Shown here piece after piece: positions 44,507 through 56,108 of a stretch of 64,000 nt of DNA. Below the pieces are notes generated by a model. That model saw only the letters and a list, made by a program, of their open reading frames with translations, made no database searches and was not told where the DNA came from. The stretch lies in NCBI GenBank assembly GCA_033964015.1, contig CM066921.1:24409355-24473354 (forward strand). The letters are read 5' to 3'. Each line of letters begins with the position of its first letter. The first letter of the stretch is position 1. Source of the DNA: Scolanthus callimorphus. Taxonomy: Eukaryota; Cnidaria; Anthozoa; Actiniaria; Edwardsiidae. The position numbers and the translations under genes were made by a program.

Positions 44507-46100
44507 TCGTTTTCTTGAGAAGGACCTTATAGACGCACAAGCCGACTTTGGCTTGGAGAACCCTTGTGTAAATATGTTCATAGTCATAGATGCCCACTCC
44601 ACCGTGAAAATAAATAAAATGTTTTATACTAATGATATTTCTCGAGCACATGAACTCAGGAACACCAGACTACATACACAGGAAGTTTTTGCAGACGCGT
44701 ATCCGTGGGAAAAGCTTAAGGTTACAGGATACATTCGCTGGGTGTGCGTTTTCAAAACCTTGTCGCGGCGCAAATATTCATCGCATCGCCATAACCAATA
44801 CATCATTTTAAAGATAAAATGTGAAATTTATCTGCTGTTAAGCTTTTGTAGCAGTTTCATGAAAATTATTTACGGCGCACAGCAAAAACCGCGTTTTCGA
44901 CCGCCCCTGATAAAGGCTTTGATAGGCCGCGGCAGTTTACAGGCTTGGCAAATCTGACTGCGCAATATCAATCACCACATTGTTGTCTCTAAAAGTGTGT
45001 CGGGCTTTTTCAATTGAAGGCTTTGTTTAGGAATGATCGAACGATCAAGTTGATCTTGTGTTTAATAGTTAACTGGGACCCTATCGTGATAAATAATTTT
45101 TGAAATACTGCGAAATTCAAAAAAGCCCGACACACTTTTGCTCCCCAACCATTTATCTATCTCATAGCAAAATTTCAAAGCATTCCGTTTAAAACCTGTT
45201 GATCTATCAAAGCATTTATGCACTAGATTTAGCGAAATCTTAAAGGCGAGTTTTGTGCTTCTAAAGTTGTGTAAACATAAGAGGGATTAGTGACGAATTT
45301 GTCATCACGCACTTCACTTTCAGCCAATCACGGCAGGCACCCCCGGTGTGCCAGCAAGGACATACTTTTTCGCGCGGAATAGATAATGAGGCTTCTCTCC
45401 GGTCTCTTGTATTAAATTGTCAAAGCGAACATTTATTATCGTCTTGGAATTCGAAATCAAACGGTATGGTTGAGCCGCGTCCAAAACCGAGTTCTAAGAA
45501 GTGCCCATACTTTGAAAAGGGAAAAGCGAAACCAAAGCAAAGGCGCGCGCCGAGAAAACGACAAAGACAAATCGCTTTGGCTTTCAGACGATTCTTTATA
45601 TCCATCGAACTTGATGCAATTGGTGGATCTTCTGTCCGCTGTTCTTCGTCAGCATTCCTTGGATTGGGTTGATCGAACATGAGCCTTTGTCAGACAGAGC
45701 GAGTTGTTATTTCATGTTCTCCTGAAAGCTTAAATATTTTTTTTTTTTTTGGCTCCTTTCGCACGCTTTGAAGCCCAAGGACTGCGGTTAAGCTTTTTTC
45801 GCTTCCCCATGATTGGGAATAGAGAATTTTCAGAAAAATCGCTTCTACACGACACTTATACACTAAACCAGATAACAACAATGTGTGACAAAATATGGCG
45901 GACCATAACAGTCACCTATAAAATGTCCCGTATGTTACGCGAAAACGCTAATGATGTGTGCTGAACGGAGTAGACATCACAATAGGATTAAAGGATTATC
46001 TCGCCTGTATTGAAAGACATATTTCTCGGGCATTTCTAGTTTTCTATACATTTCTCACGCTGCTTTTAAGTTTTCAAGAATTTTTTTTCGAGAGAGTAAA
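44507..46100. other. Intergenic, one small MITE
   Basis: A MITE at 44991-45139 has perfect AAAAGTGTGTCGGGCTTTTT ends. Open frames at 44553-44957 and 45346-45682 are unsupported. Nothing else is recognised. Confidence 0.5.
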
Positions 46101-46241
46101 GATCAGGCCTTGATGAGGAAGAACTGTGATTTTCGAAAATTTCGCAAATAGAAGGCCGCGAATGTATCCTGTAACCTTAATTTCCCATTGCGCAGAAATG
46201 AGAAGTATTCGGATTTCATGTGTTTGTCCATGCTTCCGAAC

Positions 46242-46495
46242 GCTTTCTCACCACAGGAGTCCCGATCTAGAATGGGAGGTGGAGGGCGTAAATATCTGCA
46301 GTCGAGTAAAGACTCGTCTAACTGTGTTGTTATTTGTTTTCTTCGTATCATACTCCAGGGAAAGCTTTCTCACCACAGGAATCCCGATCTAGGATGGAGA
46401 GGAGGTTGTTCTCTTGGGAGGTGGAGGGCGTAAATATCTGCAGTCGAGTAATGACTCGTCAAGCTGCGTTGTTATCTGTTTTCTTTGTATGGTAG
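46242..46495 (-). repeat. Duplicated terminal coding module
   Basis: A unit of about 121-130 bp beginning GCTTTCTCACCACAGGA occurs at about 46242-46363 and 46364-46495. On the minus strand both copies encode KQITTQLDESLLDCRYLR followed by PPPP. The upstream copy on that strand forms the C terminus of the gene at 46389-47354. The other could be an alternative last exon or a decaying duplicate. Confidence 0.75.
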
Positions 46496-47354
46496 GAGAG
46501 TTCCCTGCTCCCCTACAGCACATCCTTGTAAATCCAGTTTTAGAAGGCATTGAATGCCCACTTCCTTTATTATGAACATGCTGGAAACCGGTTTTACTGG
46601 TCTGACGGGCGTTTCCCTTGCGCTGTATATCTTGTTTGTAAATCGGTGGAAGGGCGACCGGCGGAAGAAGATCAGAGACTGATCTTGGGCGGCGGGTTTC
46701 CTGTGTCTCCAGAGCCTCGGTACCGAGCAAGTCGTCTACACTAACGCTCTTGCCGCTACCCTCGAGGGAGCGCAAACTCGAACTGCGCATGAGCAGGAGA
46801 TTATCTGCGCTGGAGTGCTTCCAAGAGTCTGTCCCACATGGGTTAATATCATCCCACGTTAGATTACCTAACGATTGAACCCGTGGTAAATCGGAACCCT
46901 GAACTCGCAAGCGACGTGAGTCGACTGGAGCGGAAATTTTGCGAGTCGGAGGCGGAGTTCTACTTATCGCGGTTTCCCTGTGGTCGTAATCATAGGAACG
47001 AGAGCGAATTCTACCAGGGGGAAGACCCAGTGGCGTTAGTGCACCCCCTGGATCACCCTCCTCACTAGCATCTGTGACGATACTCTCATCGTAAGAAGAA
47101 CACGATGTACTCCTAATGCGATCTCCTTTTCTCTGAACTTTAGGGCTGTGGTTCCCGTACTGTCTCAGTAGTAACTTCTGGGCATGAGATAGTTGGGATA
47201 CCGCAGCAGCTTTCTCTTGATCTAGGAGATTTGTAAGTCTGCTAAGCTGTTGTTTCCTCTCTGCGTTTCTCAGCAATAACATCTTTGCTTGACCTTTAGA
47301 AACATGCCGCTCCCTGTCTGGCACATCAGCACCCGAATGATTTTTTGCATCCAT
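46389..47354 (-). CDS. Unrecognised protein, paralogue A
   Basis: A single open frame of 321 residues, starting at MDAKNHSGADVPDRERHVSKG. This start is preferred over an in-frame Met 20 codons earlier because it aligns with MDKNNN of paralogue B. The conserved head has ERHVSKGQAKM, then LTNLLDQEKAA and SQLSHAQKLLLRQYG, probably a short coiled coil. The middle is Ser/Arg-rich and low in complexity, with repeated SRSYDYDH- and RVQSL-type motifs. The tail has LPPVALPPIYKQ, KTGFQHVHNKGSGHSMP and KQITTQLDESLLDCRYLRPPPP. No signal peptide or membrane span is seen. I do not recognise the family. Identity with paralogue B across head and tail, with synonymous differences, shows it is coding. Confidence 0.75.
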   Translation of the reverse strand: MDAKNHSGADVPDRERHVSKGQAKMLLLRNAERKQQLSRLTNLLDQEKAAAVSQLSHAQKLLLRQYGNHSPKVQRKGDRIRSTSCSSYDESIVTDASEEGDPGGALTPLGLPPGRIRSRSYDYDHRETAISRTPPPTRKISAPVDSRRLRVQGSDLPRVQSLGNLTWDDINPCGTDSWKHSSADNLLLMRSSSLRSLEGSGKSVSVDDLLGTEALETQETRRPRSVSDLLPPVALPPIYKQDIQRKGNARQTSKTGFQHVHNKGSGHSMPSKTGFTRMCCRGAGNSPTIQRKQITTQLDESLLDCRYLRPPPPKRTTSSPS

Positions 47355-47414
47355 GCTTGTTATGGTTTCGGTGCCTCGGTAATATATTATGGTTTTCTCC
47401 TCCTTAAACTGCAC

Positions 47415-48775
47415 TGTTTACGACACAGCAATGCAAACAGCCCAGCAAGAGGTGAAACTCAACACGAAAGATTAAAATACAATCAAGATGCCTTAAATAT
47501 CTTGCTGGATTAGGATGTTGAATTTGAAGTGTAGCTGTTTTTAAAAGGTTCCCCGGCGTCCCTCTTGGTCGATAAGTAGATTTTCCCATCTGTCTGCCGA
47601 GACTACGGCTTGTTCAAGAGATTCTAATCCTCTTCATGTGAAAAAGATCACATTTTGAAAAAGATCTAGTTTTTTTTTCTTGACGAAGCTATAAGCAGCG
47701 GAGATCATTTCGTTTTTCAGCTCAACCAAACATACCTGTTTTTTATAGACTCTTGTAGTTGGACGAATAATGGAAATGCCACGGCACGTTTTCTGTCATA
47801 GAGTCAAGATGGTGCAATTGACTTTGGCAACTGGGTTGCATTAGGAGAGTTTATTTTTTAATTGTTCTGCCGACCTATGGGACAAAGTGTCTCGGTAATT
47901 GTCTCCACGGGGTACTGTCATGTGCAGACGTGTACTACGTGAAAAACGTGGTCAAAAACCGCCCGGGAGAAAACGGAGATCTGCAGGGGCTTTGCTCTCC
48001 TTATGGTCGACAATTTTGATCTGAATCTGTAGAAAATCCGCCGATAAACACAATTTTTTTATCACATTTGACAGCTGAGTGACTTGCCCACATTCAACCA
48101 CTTCTCTAGCTCTTATTGGGTCAACAAGTGTGTTCTCAATTTGGCTCAGCTTTTGGCAAGATTTAAACATAATCTGAAAACTTGATGTGAAAAAGGTTCG
48201 AAGGTTTACGGTAATGCGGAAAGCACTCAATTGTTGAGCAAAAATACACAGCAGAAAGACAAATTCAGTCGGCATTTTGTCAGGCAAGTATGAACATACA
48301 TCGCGATCCATTTCCATCAGCTGATTTAGGGAATGTAGTGCCATATTTTCCACCAATTCAGTAACTCAGGCATTTGAATTTCGTTATATAGACGGTAAAT
48401 TATGTCGAGATTTCTTTTCGATATTCTTCTCATATTGGCAACTGTAAATAATAACAAAAGATGGCTGAACTGTTGTTAGCCGCCAATTTGACAGCACAGC
48501 AGCATGATGCGCCAAGTCGAAATAAGCATCCATTTCCATTTGCTGATGTAGAGAATATAGAGCAATGTTCTCGATTGAATTTTAGCCGTGTCAGCCACTC
48601 CTATGTTAAGAAAATGTAACGTATGCACTTGTATACCGCAAATTATCATGTGGATATGTTCAAATGCGGTGTTTTCGCTCGATATTAGAAGACGAATTAC
48701 GTGTAGAAATCTCCAGAAACATATAAGTGAGTTATATGTTTCTGAAATCTCTTAATAAACATCAAAAAATTTAAC
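47415..48775. other. Intergenic, no confident gene
   Basis: A minus-strand frame of 134 residues at 47952-48356 (starting MVENMALHSLNQLMEMD) has a plausible composition but no recognised family, splice context or paralogue. I leave it uncalled. Confidence 0.4.
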
Positions 48776-48781
48776 AAATTT

Positions 48782-48930
48782 CCAGAGGTTTTGAGTGTTG
48801 TGGACTCTTATTTTCCACGCTATACGTCATCATCGTGGTCAAAATGTTGTGAACTCGCGAGCCGGAGGCGATTGTCTCCACAACAAATTTTGACTACCAC
48901 GATGATGACGTAAAAAGTCGCAAATAAGAA
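48782..48930. mobile_element. Palindromic MITE
   Basis: Left arm TTTCCAGAGGTTTTGAGT and centre CATCATCGTGGTCAAAAT match the DRC3 intron 7 copy at 38219-38398. The right end is truncated. Confidence 0.75.
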
Positions 48931-48933
48931 TCC

Positions 48934-49765
48934 TTATTATACATTGTACTCACTATCTCGATTCTGATTGACTAAAATCGCGCGCTTTACTTTGGGAATC
49001 ATGCACTTTGAGGGTCTCCAAGAATCAGCATGCTGATTCTTGGCTGATTCTTGATCTTACGCGCGCAATGCATCATGGGACTGGAGCACTTGAATGTTTT
49101 CCTTATTTGACAAGACGCTTGTGTAAAAGATCGAACATGCTTGACAGAAAAAGGTATTTTTACTGAATCAAAATAAAACAATTATTGAATGAGGTTTTTG
49201 TGATTTCCAGAATAAACAATGTCTCGCCAAGTGGAATCAGGCTCGGCCTTACGGCCTCGCCTGATTCCACCTGTCTCGACCTTGTTTATTCTGGAAATCA
49301 CAAAAACCTCATCCAATAATTGCTTATTATTATACAACGTACTAACTATCTCGATTCTGATTGGCTAAGAGCGCGCGCTTTACTTTGGGAATCACGCACT
49401 TTTGAGGGTCTTGGCAAGAATCAGCTAGCTGATTCTTGATTCTTCGCGCGCAATAGGACTAGAGCACGCTATTTTATTGACAAGGTGCTTGTGTAAAAGA
49501 AACTGCTTTACAGAAAAAAGTATTTGAATCAATGTATAATAAAACAATTATTGAATTCGTTTTTTGTGATCCAGAATCAGGGGCGTAGCCAGGGGAGGTC
49601 GGTACATGTGCACCCCCTTTTTTAGAAGAAACATGCACCATACATTTGTACAGGTGTGATCCCCCTTTCTCAAATCCTGGCTTCGCCCCTGAGAATAAAC
49701 AATGTCCACTCCACCTGTCTCGACATTGTTTATTCTTGAAATCACAAAAACCTTATCCAATAATT
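48934..49765. repeat. Two tandem copies of a repeat with a nested MITE
   Basis: Copies at about 48934-49318 and 49319-49765 share CACTATCTCGATTCTGATTG, the CGCGCGCTTTACTTTGGGAA run and the end GAAATCACAAAAACCTCATC. The second copy is split by a MITE at 49578-49691 (CAGGGGCGTAGCC to CGCCCCTG) flanked by AGAAT on both sides. A single related copy begins at 12818. Confidence 0.75.
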
Positions 49766-49979
49766 GTTTGTGCCGCTGTTATTCACACATGCTTTGAGCT
49801 TGCGTTCTGACTGTCGTAGCTGGAAATCGCTAAGTGCACCACCACTATAAACATAATTTGTATTGTATTTTGTCGTGAGTAATTTGCAATACTTTGTATC
49901 ACTTCTATAGTTTTTATCTAGAATTTGTGCAATCATTTTGAGTTTTGAGGTTTAGCGTCAATAAAACTTCGTCAGAGTT

Positions 49980-51109
49980 TCAATGCTTATGTGGAGCGGA
50001 CCTCAAATATCTACAGTCTCGTAATGAGGATTCATCCAGTTTACAAGTTATTTGTTTCTTGGCTGTAGTTGGAGAATTTGATAACCCCACACGACGAGTT
50101 CCTGTCTTTACCCCACCGCCAGTTCAGTCTTCCTCGAAATCCCCGGCATTGCATGCCCGCTCCCCCTGTTGGGGTGTTCAAAGCCGGTTTTACCGGTTAG
50201 TCGATTCTTACTAGAATTTTCTTTCTTTAATCGCCATTCTTCTTGTTTGTAAATTGGCGGTAGCATTATCGGTGGTAAGGCATCTGATAGCGATCTTACT
50301 CGGGCTCCCTGTGCCTCTGGAGCCTCGCTTACATGTAGCTCTTCGACGCTGCTGCTTTTGCTTGTGTTACTACCTACGTTTGAGAGTAAACTAGAGCTAC
50401 GAATGCGGGTAAGATTTTCTGCACTTGAGAATTTCCTGGAGTCGCTCTTGTGTGCATTATTTTGACCCCTGGAATCAAGAGTGTCCAGCGATTGGACTCT
50501 TGTGATGTCGCTTGATCCGCCGCACGAAGGTTGGGTGACCAGCACTCTGAAGCGATTACTCTCCGCTGCAGAAATCCTGCGGGATGTTGCCGCGTGAAAC
50601 TCGCGGGATTGTGCAGGTTCTTCGCGCGCTGATACGTGAAACTCGCGAGATGTCGCGGGATATTCGTCGGATGCTTTTTCTCTTGTGTCATGGTCATGTG
50701 AGTGAGATCGTGACCTGCCAGGGGGGAGCCCTAACCCTTGCGACCCCCCTGGATCGCTCTGATAAAGGCTCTCTGCACGGTCTCTTACGATGAATCCCGG
50801 ATCCCATGAGGAGCTACGATCTCGAGAAACTTTCCTCTTAGCTTCCTTCTTTTCACCTTCGACATTATAACTTCCATATTTTCTCAGCAAGAGCTTTTGT
50901 GCGTGGGACAACTGCGAAGCCACGGAGGCTTTTTCTTTGTCGAGATAATGTGTCAATTTGGTGAGCTCATGCTTGACGCCCGCGTTTCGGGTCATAAACA
51001 TCTTGGTCTGACCTTTGGAAACATGTCTTTCCATTTCCGACACTTCCACGTTGGCGTTTGGGATCTTCGACATCTTCGACATCTTCGACGGGTTGTTGTT
51101 TTTATCCAT
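49980..51109 (-). CDS. Unrecognised protein, paralogue B
   Basis: The main open frame runs 51109-50108 (MDKNNNPSKMSK start). It shares with paralogue A the head ERHVSKGQTKM and SQLSHAQKLLLRKYG, then GLPPGRSRS, RVQSLDTLDS, LPPIMLPPIYKQ and KTGFEHPNRGSGHAMP. It also has internal repeats around SREFHVSAREEP and SREFHAATS. The frame stops after TELAVG. The expected tail (KQITCKLDESSLRDCRYLR) appears downstream in another frame at about 49980-50060, ending at a TGA. A short intron, for example from GTGGGG near 50115 to the CAAG before AAACAAATAAC, or a frameshift would join them. The function is unknown. Confidence 0.65.
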
Positions 51110-53504
51110 ATCGAGCACTTAAAATGCAATCATTTAGAAATTATGTTCCCGTTTACTCAGTTTGAAGACAGAAGGGTCAAACTCGTCCTCAGCCAACAAC
51201 AGTCTTGCACTGAAAGCGATGGCAACCAATTGCAAATAAACCACGGACTGGAATCTGTTGATTTTTTAGCTACAATATGGCTCATCAACTTCGCTTTACG
51301 AATAAAACCGTACCTTTACAGTTTCCTTGGGATTTCTGTATCATCAGTCATGTATCACTCATCCTTTGAAAAGTTGTGCAGTCATTTCTAGGGCTTGGTT
51401 TGCGATCACAATTCTTTTATCATTCTTGGAGGGCCCGCCGGAGAAATTTAAAACTATGCAGAAACTCCACTAAAGTTTAGCCTAGTGATGAGCAAGCAAA
51501 ACTATGTACTGTACCAAACTCCTTTCTCCTAGGTCATGTCGAGGTTCGCTCAAGCTGACAACTGAGATTACTGTAAACTGATATTACTTCTCCCAGCGAG
51601 ACCAGATTAAGACTCTCAGGCTTTTTCTTCGCGGCACGGAAGCGTCTTGGAGTTCTGTCACAATATGTCAGGAAATAATGACGTTGAGAAAAGCTCATGT
51701 AGGCTTCCACTTTGACATCCTTTGTTCTTTCTGATAGACAACGCCACTATCATTATGAATTCTACAACACAGCTTGGCTTAACATCAGCAGATTTGGCAA
51801 TTTGAGTAAAAAAAATATTTAAAAAGATTCGCCCATTACGGCCGGGGTTCCCGGGTTCATGAAAATAACTTAACTCTTGGCACCATTTCTACGTAACTAT
51901 GCATAGTTCATATACTAAACTATACCGATAGTCACCAAGTATCAAACACAATTTTAAAGCATTTTCCTCACTGTGATTTTCATAAATTCAAATGTTTTGG
52001 AGAGAGGAAATAGCTGTTTGAAATGGGTTATTAGCGTGAGCGAAAATCGTCTTGTGTAAACAGTATCTGATGAAGTTTGTTGTCGAGGCGGTCTCGGGCG
52101 GCCTAAGTAAACATGAAACTGTAAATTGAATTTCAATCATTTGGAAGCTGACTCTTTCAAATATATACTTCAGTGTAAACAGTAGATGTTCAGGCTTTGT
52201 AAACAGTAGTTTTATCCGTGGGAATAATTGTATTTAACTGAAATGTTTGAAATACTTAAGGTGGCCCATGACTAATTGACCAAAAAAGCCTAATAGGAAA
52301 TAGCAACAGAAGATGGCAAAATGTCTGATATTTTGAGTTTTTGTTTTTATATTTCTTTTCTTATTTTTTCTCAACTATGGAAAGTTTCCTCCTCGGGGGA
52401 AGGAGAAGCCCAATTCTGTCTCAGAGAACATTCCAACCCTTCTCTCCTAGGCCTTTCTCGATTGCGTTCTATTCTCACTTATGCTACTAGAAATTATCGC
52501 ATAACCCCCCCCCCCCCCCCCCTCCCGCAAAAAACGCTATAATAATATGAGCCTGACCTCTTAAAAAATGCCACATAAAAGATGTAACAAGTAGCAGCCA
52601 CCACCTTCGAAAAGTTTGCCCTTTTAACAATCCTATAAAGGAAGGAAAACTGACGTTTTTTTTTCAGCACAGAATTGCCCGGGACGACGAAATGTATCCG
52701 AATGCATTGTCAATTTCCCCTCCCCTAATCTTATAATGGCGAATTTTAAATCACAAAATTAGTTGGTATCTAATGTGCACATTCCTAACTATCTGGAAAT
52801 CATAGCTCAAAACCTTGAGGACCTACAAAAAAACAAATCAAACTTGTCTTGATAGCTTGCACCAAAAGTAGTAACATCTGTAATTTGAAATATAATTATA
52901 TCCCCTGATGGATAGGACCGTGCATTTGAGGTGAAACCAACCTAAACAAAAGTCACATTGAACTCCCCTCAGTTGTCATTGACAACTCTAGAGCACTTCC
53001 TACAATTAGTGCTTGACATTAATCTAAATTAATACAATATTAAATAAAATAATATTGAATTGCTTTAGCTGAGCTTTAGCCACCAGGCTTGATTAGTTAT
53101 TTCAACTACCTCCAAGTGGCTTGTGCTCTCTCTCCTTCTATTTTCTGAAAGATTGTAAAAAAAAAAAAATGTAAAAAGAGTGCTATTAAATTTACTGTTA
53201 CTGTTTGGAGTGAGTTTGCACGCCATTTTCTTGTAGTTATCGCCGCCGTTCTCCTGAGTTTCTATGCACCAATATCCAGAAATTGCGCATGCGCATCAAA
53301 GCGAAAACAAATTATTGCATGTGAAACTTTGACACGAGAAATGTTTCATTTCGATTCCTTGATGGGAACCCTTTAAAACCCTATACCAAACTTCTGACCA
53401 GAAAAACAAGATTCGGTAATGGAGACGGCGAGGCATGCTCATGCACATTTTAAAATATTTCCTGATTTTCTTTTACCTGTAATAGCTAAGGCTACTCAGG
53501 TATA
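51110..53504. other. Intergenic, no gene seen
   Basis: Should hold the promoter and leader of paralogue B at its left edge. A C run of nearly 20 is at 52505-52522 and a poly-A run at about 53157-53169. No exon, RNA gene or clear element boundary is recognised. Confidence 0.45.
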
Positions 53505-53963
53505 TTAAGTAATCATCCATGCAAGAACTAGGCAAACCTCCATTGTTCTACGGCTTTGAAGGTTCCCCACGTGGAATATGTCCTATTTTTTTACCACAGA
53601 AAGTTATCATGACTAGTGACATAATAAAAGTGAAAATTTGATAGATTTCGACTTGCTTTGAGAAAATATGGCAACAAAACGTTTCTAGACCAATCAAATT
53701 AAAGAAGAACAAAGGATGGAGAATCAGCATTTTACGCTAGGTTCCCCACGTACAAAGTCTTTGAAATTTGCATATCCTGTTTGTGAGTACCACATGTGCT
53801 TAAATCTCCCTAAAAATCCTCAGACAACTTTTTCTAGCATAGTGATTTTACTGATTTTTATGTCTAAGCCAATGAAATTGCCTATATTTTTCAATAGAAA
53901 TTAATTGCATTCCAGCGTGCTTGGCCGTTGGCTTGCCTAGTTCTTATACGGACCATTACTTAA
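53505..53963. mobile_element. piggyBac-like MITE
   Basis: TTAAGTAAT at 53505 is mirrored by ATTACTTAA ending at 53963, and AAGAACTAGGCAA near the left pairs with TTGCCTAGTTCTT near the right. TTAA at both ends suggests a piggyBac-type target. AGGTTCCCCACGT also occurs in both halves. Confidence 0.7.
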
Positions 53964-54126
53964 GGCATGGGTGCTTTTCACAAAAATTTGAAAAAACACT
54001 GAAAAAAATTCCCTAGGGTAGGTTAAATGTCTTGCGTACAATGTTTTTCGTTAAGGTAGCTCTTCCCGGTGAGACGTTTCATTTGATGTATTTGGTTACC
54101 ATGTCAACGGGTTGCGTGACTTGTAC

Positions 54127-55045
54127 GAGCGTTTTTCATCAACGACTTGCCTGATGTCACCCACTCTGAGACCAACACCGCTCTCTATGCGGACGACACC
54201 AAACTCTATCGGAATATCACCTCGCCCAAGGACTGTGAGGCCTTACATGGTGACCTAACAGCCCTAAACAGCTGGAGTCACCAGTCTAACATGAATTCAA
54301 TGCGTCTAAATGCAAGGTGCTCACGATCACTCGGAAGAAGTCCCCAGTTCTGAATGACTACCATCTTGGAGAAACAGGCCTACAGCGCGTTCAGGAAGAG
54401 AAAGATCTAGGCGTGACCATCACAAGCAAACTCACGTGGGATTCACACGTTGTAAACATAGTCTCTAAAGCAAATAAAATGCTCGGCCTTCTCAAGCGCA
54501 CGTGCCCTCTCATCACGGACACTAAAGTCAGGCGGACCCTGTATTTGTCACTTGTGAAATCACAGCTTTGCTACGCAACGGAGATCTGGTCCCCCGGGAG
54601 TGTTAAGCTCAAAGCCCTCATTGAAAGAGTACAAAGACGTGCAACACGCTGGATCCTGAGGTCTTAGATCGGGGATATTAGTTACAGGGACACGCTAAGG
54701 AAACTGAACATTCTGCCTCTTACTTATGACAGGGAAATTAGAGACTTGGTCTTTTTTTGCAAGTGCCTGTCTGGACCTACTAATTTAGATGTCAATGACT
54801 TTGTCTCTTTTGTAACGCATGGTCGCTCACGTAATCTGAATCCGTTCCTTACTCTCAAACCGGCATCCTGCAGAACCTCAACCTTTCAGGCCTCCTTTTT
54901 AAACGGCGTATTGTAAAACCCTGAACTATATATGCAAAATTGCCCCTCCTAATACTCTTTTGAACCACGTCTCTCAAAGTTTTCCTGATCAGTTTATATT
55001 CCACCCTGGTGTCTGACACCTATGAACCTGAACTGTCTTGTACCT
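54127..55045 (+). pseudogene. LINE reverse transcriptase fragment (jockey/CR1-like), 5' part
   Basis: The fragment starts within the RT domain at FINDLPDV and keeps the catalytic YADDT. It goes on to LNSWSHQSNM, LGVTITSKLTWDSHV, KANKMLGLLKRTC and RVQRRATRWIL. A one-base frameshift near 54300 and a stop at 54665 break it; conserved text (DTLRKLNILPLTYDREIRDL) continues after the stop. The endonuclease and most of RT are missing. It is a dead copy, from a different clade to the LINE at 2831-6021. Its 3' part resumes at 57671. Confidence 0.85.
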
Positions 55046-55050
55046 TGTTG

Positions 55051-55415
55051 AGGCCACATTTGTAATAACCTGCCACATTTATAATAATAGCTCGGCCACA
55101 TTTGTAATAACATTGTGCCACATTTGTAATAACTGCCACATTTGTAATAACATTGTGCCACATTTGTAATAACAGCCACATTTGTAATAACATTGTGCCA
55201 CATTTGTAATAACTGCCACATTTGCAATAACATTGTGCCACATTTGTAATAACATTGTGCCACATTTGTAATAACAGCCATATTTGTAATAACATTGTGC
55301 CACATTTGTAATAAATGCCACATTTGTAATAACATTGTGCCACATTTGTAATAACAGCCACATTTGTAATAACATTGTGCCACATTTGTAATAACTGCCA
55401 CATTTCAATATTACT
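55051..55415. repeat. Tandem GCCACATTTGTAATAAC repeats
   Basis: Eighteen- and 22-bp versions (ending in CT, CA or CATTGT) alternate about 18 times. Inverted copies occur at 56040-56108 and 57574-57663. The minus-strand open frames here (ITNVAQCYYKCG repeats) are translations of the repeat, not genes. Confidence 0.95.
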
Positions 55416-55424
55416 GTGCCACGT

Positions 55425-56037
55425 AGCGGAGCCCCCAGGAAAGGAAACAACACAAATATGTATATGCAACGACTTCCGGTTTGTGCGTTCGTTCGTTCGT
55501 CCGGCATCATGAGGCATCAAGGAGGCAACATCGCTAGGTGACCAAACGTGGGTAAAGTTATCTTGGAGGTAAGGGGGGTACACCACCAAGGTCACGTGGC
55601 ATGACGTCATCGAAACTTGAAAAGTCAATGTCTCGAGAAGGCAACATCGCTAGGTGACCAAACTTGGATTAGGTTATCATGGAGGCAAGAAGGGTGCACC
55701 ACCGAGGTCACGTGGCATGACGCCATCGATGACGTCATCGATAACGCCGAACTTTAAAATTGGTATAGAAGACAATTGGAGCTGAACTTACAGGTTGCAA
55801 TGCAGGCGTGTGTTTCTAATCCATGGTCTTGAACTGAGAAACGTTTTTAAGGCGAAATGGTTAACCTAGCGATGTTGCCTCCTTGAGCTATACTTTTCTA
55901 GTTTGATGATGTCATGCCGGACGAACAAACGAACGAACGCACAAACCGGAAGTCGATTCATATACACTTTTGTGTTGTTTCCTTTCTGCCTGCATGTAGC
56001 TATGGGGCTCCGCTAGCGGGCGCCTTTGGCACCCGCG
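55425..56037. mobile_element. Foldback, Helentron-like unit
   Basis: TAGCGGAGCCCC at 55425 and GGGGCTCCGCTA at about 56008-56019 are inverted, as are CGACTTCCGGTTTGTGCGTT and its counterpart near 55940. The end carries a hairpin (GCGGGCGCC / GGCACCCGC). Two diverged tandem units with GGTCACGTGGCATGACG lie inside. Confidence 0.65.
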
Positions 56038-56108
56038 GGAGCTCCGCTATTACAAATGTGGCACAGTGGTATTACAAATGTGGCAGTTATTACAAATGTG
56101 GCACAATG

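Noticed and set aside
47952..48356. 134-residue minus-strand frame
   Set aside because: Reasonable composition but no recognised domain, paralogue or splice context; not enough to call a gene.
50897..51391. 164-residue plus-strand frame
   Set aside because: Overlaps the conserved head of paralogue B on the other strand, which has clear homology; the plus frame has none.
54994..55628. Three overlapping minus-strand frames with ITNVAQCYYKCG repeats
   Set aside because: The repeat is read in more than one frame and is simply the GCCACATTTGTAATAAC tandem array; no start context or family.
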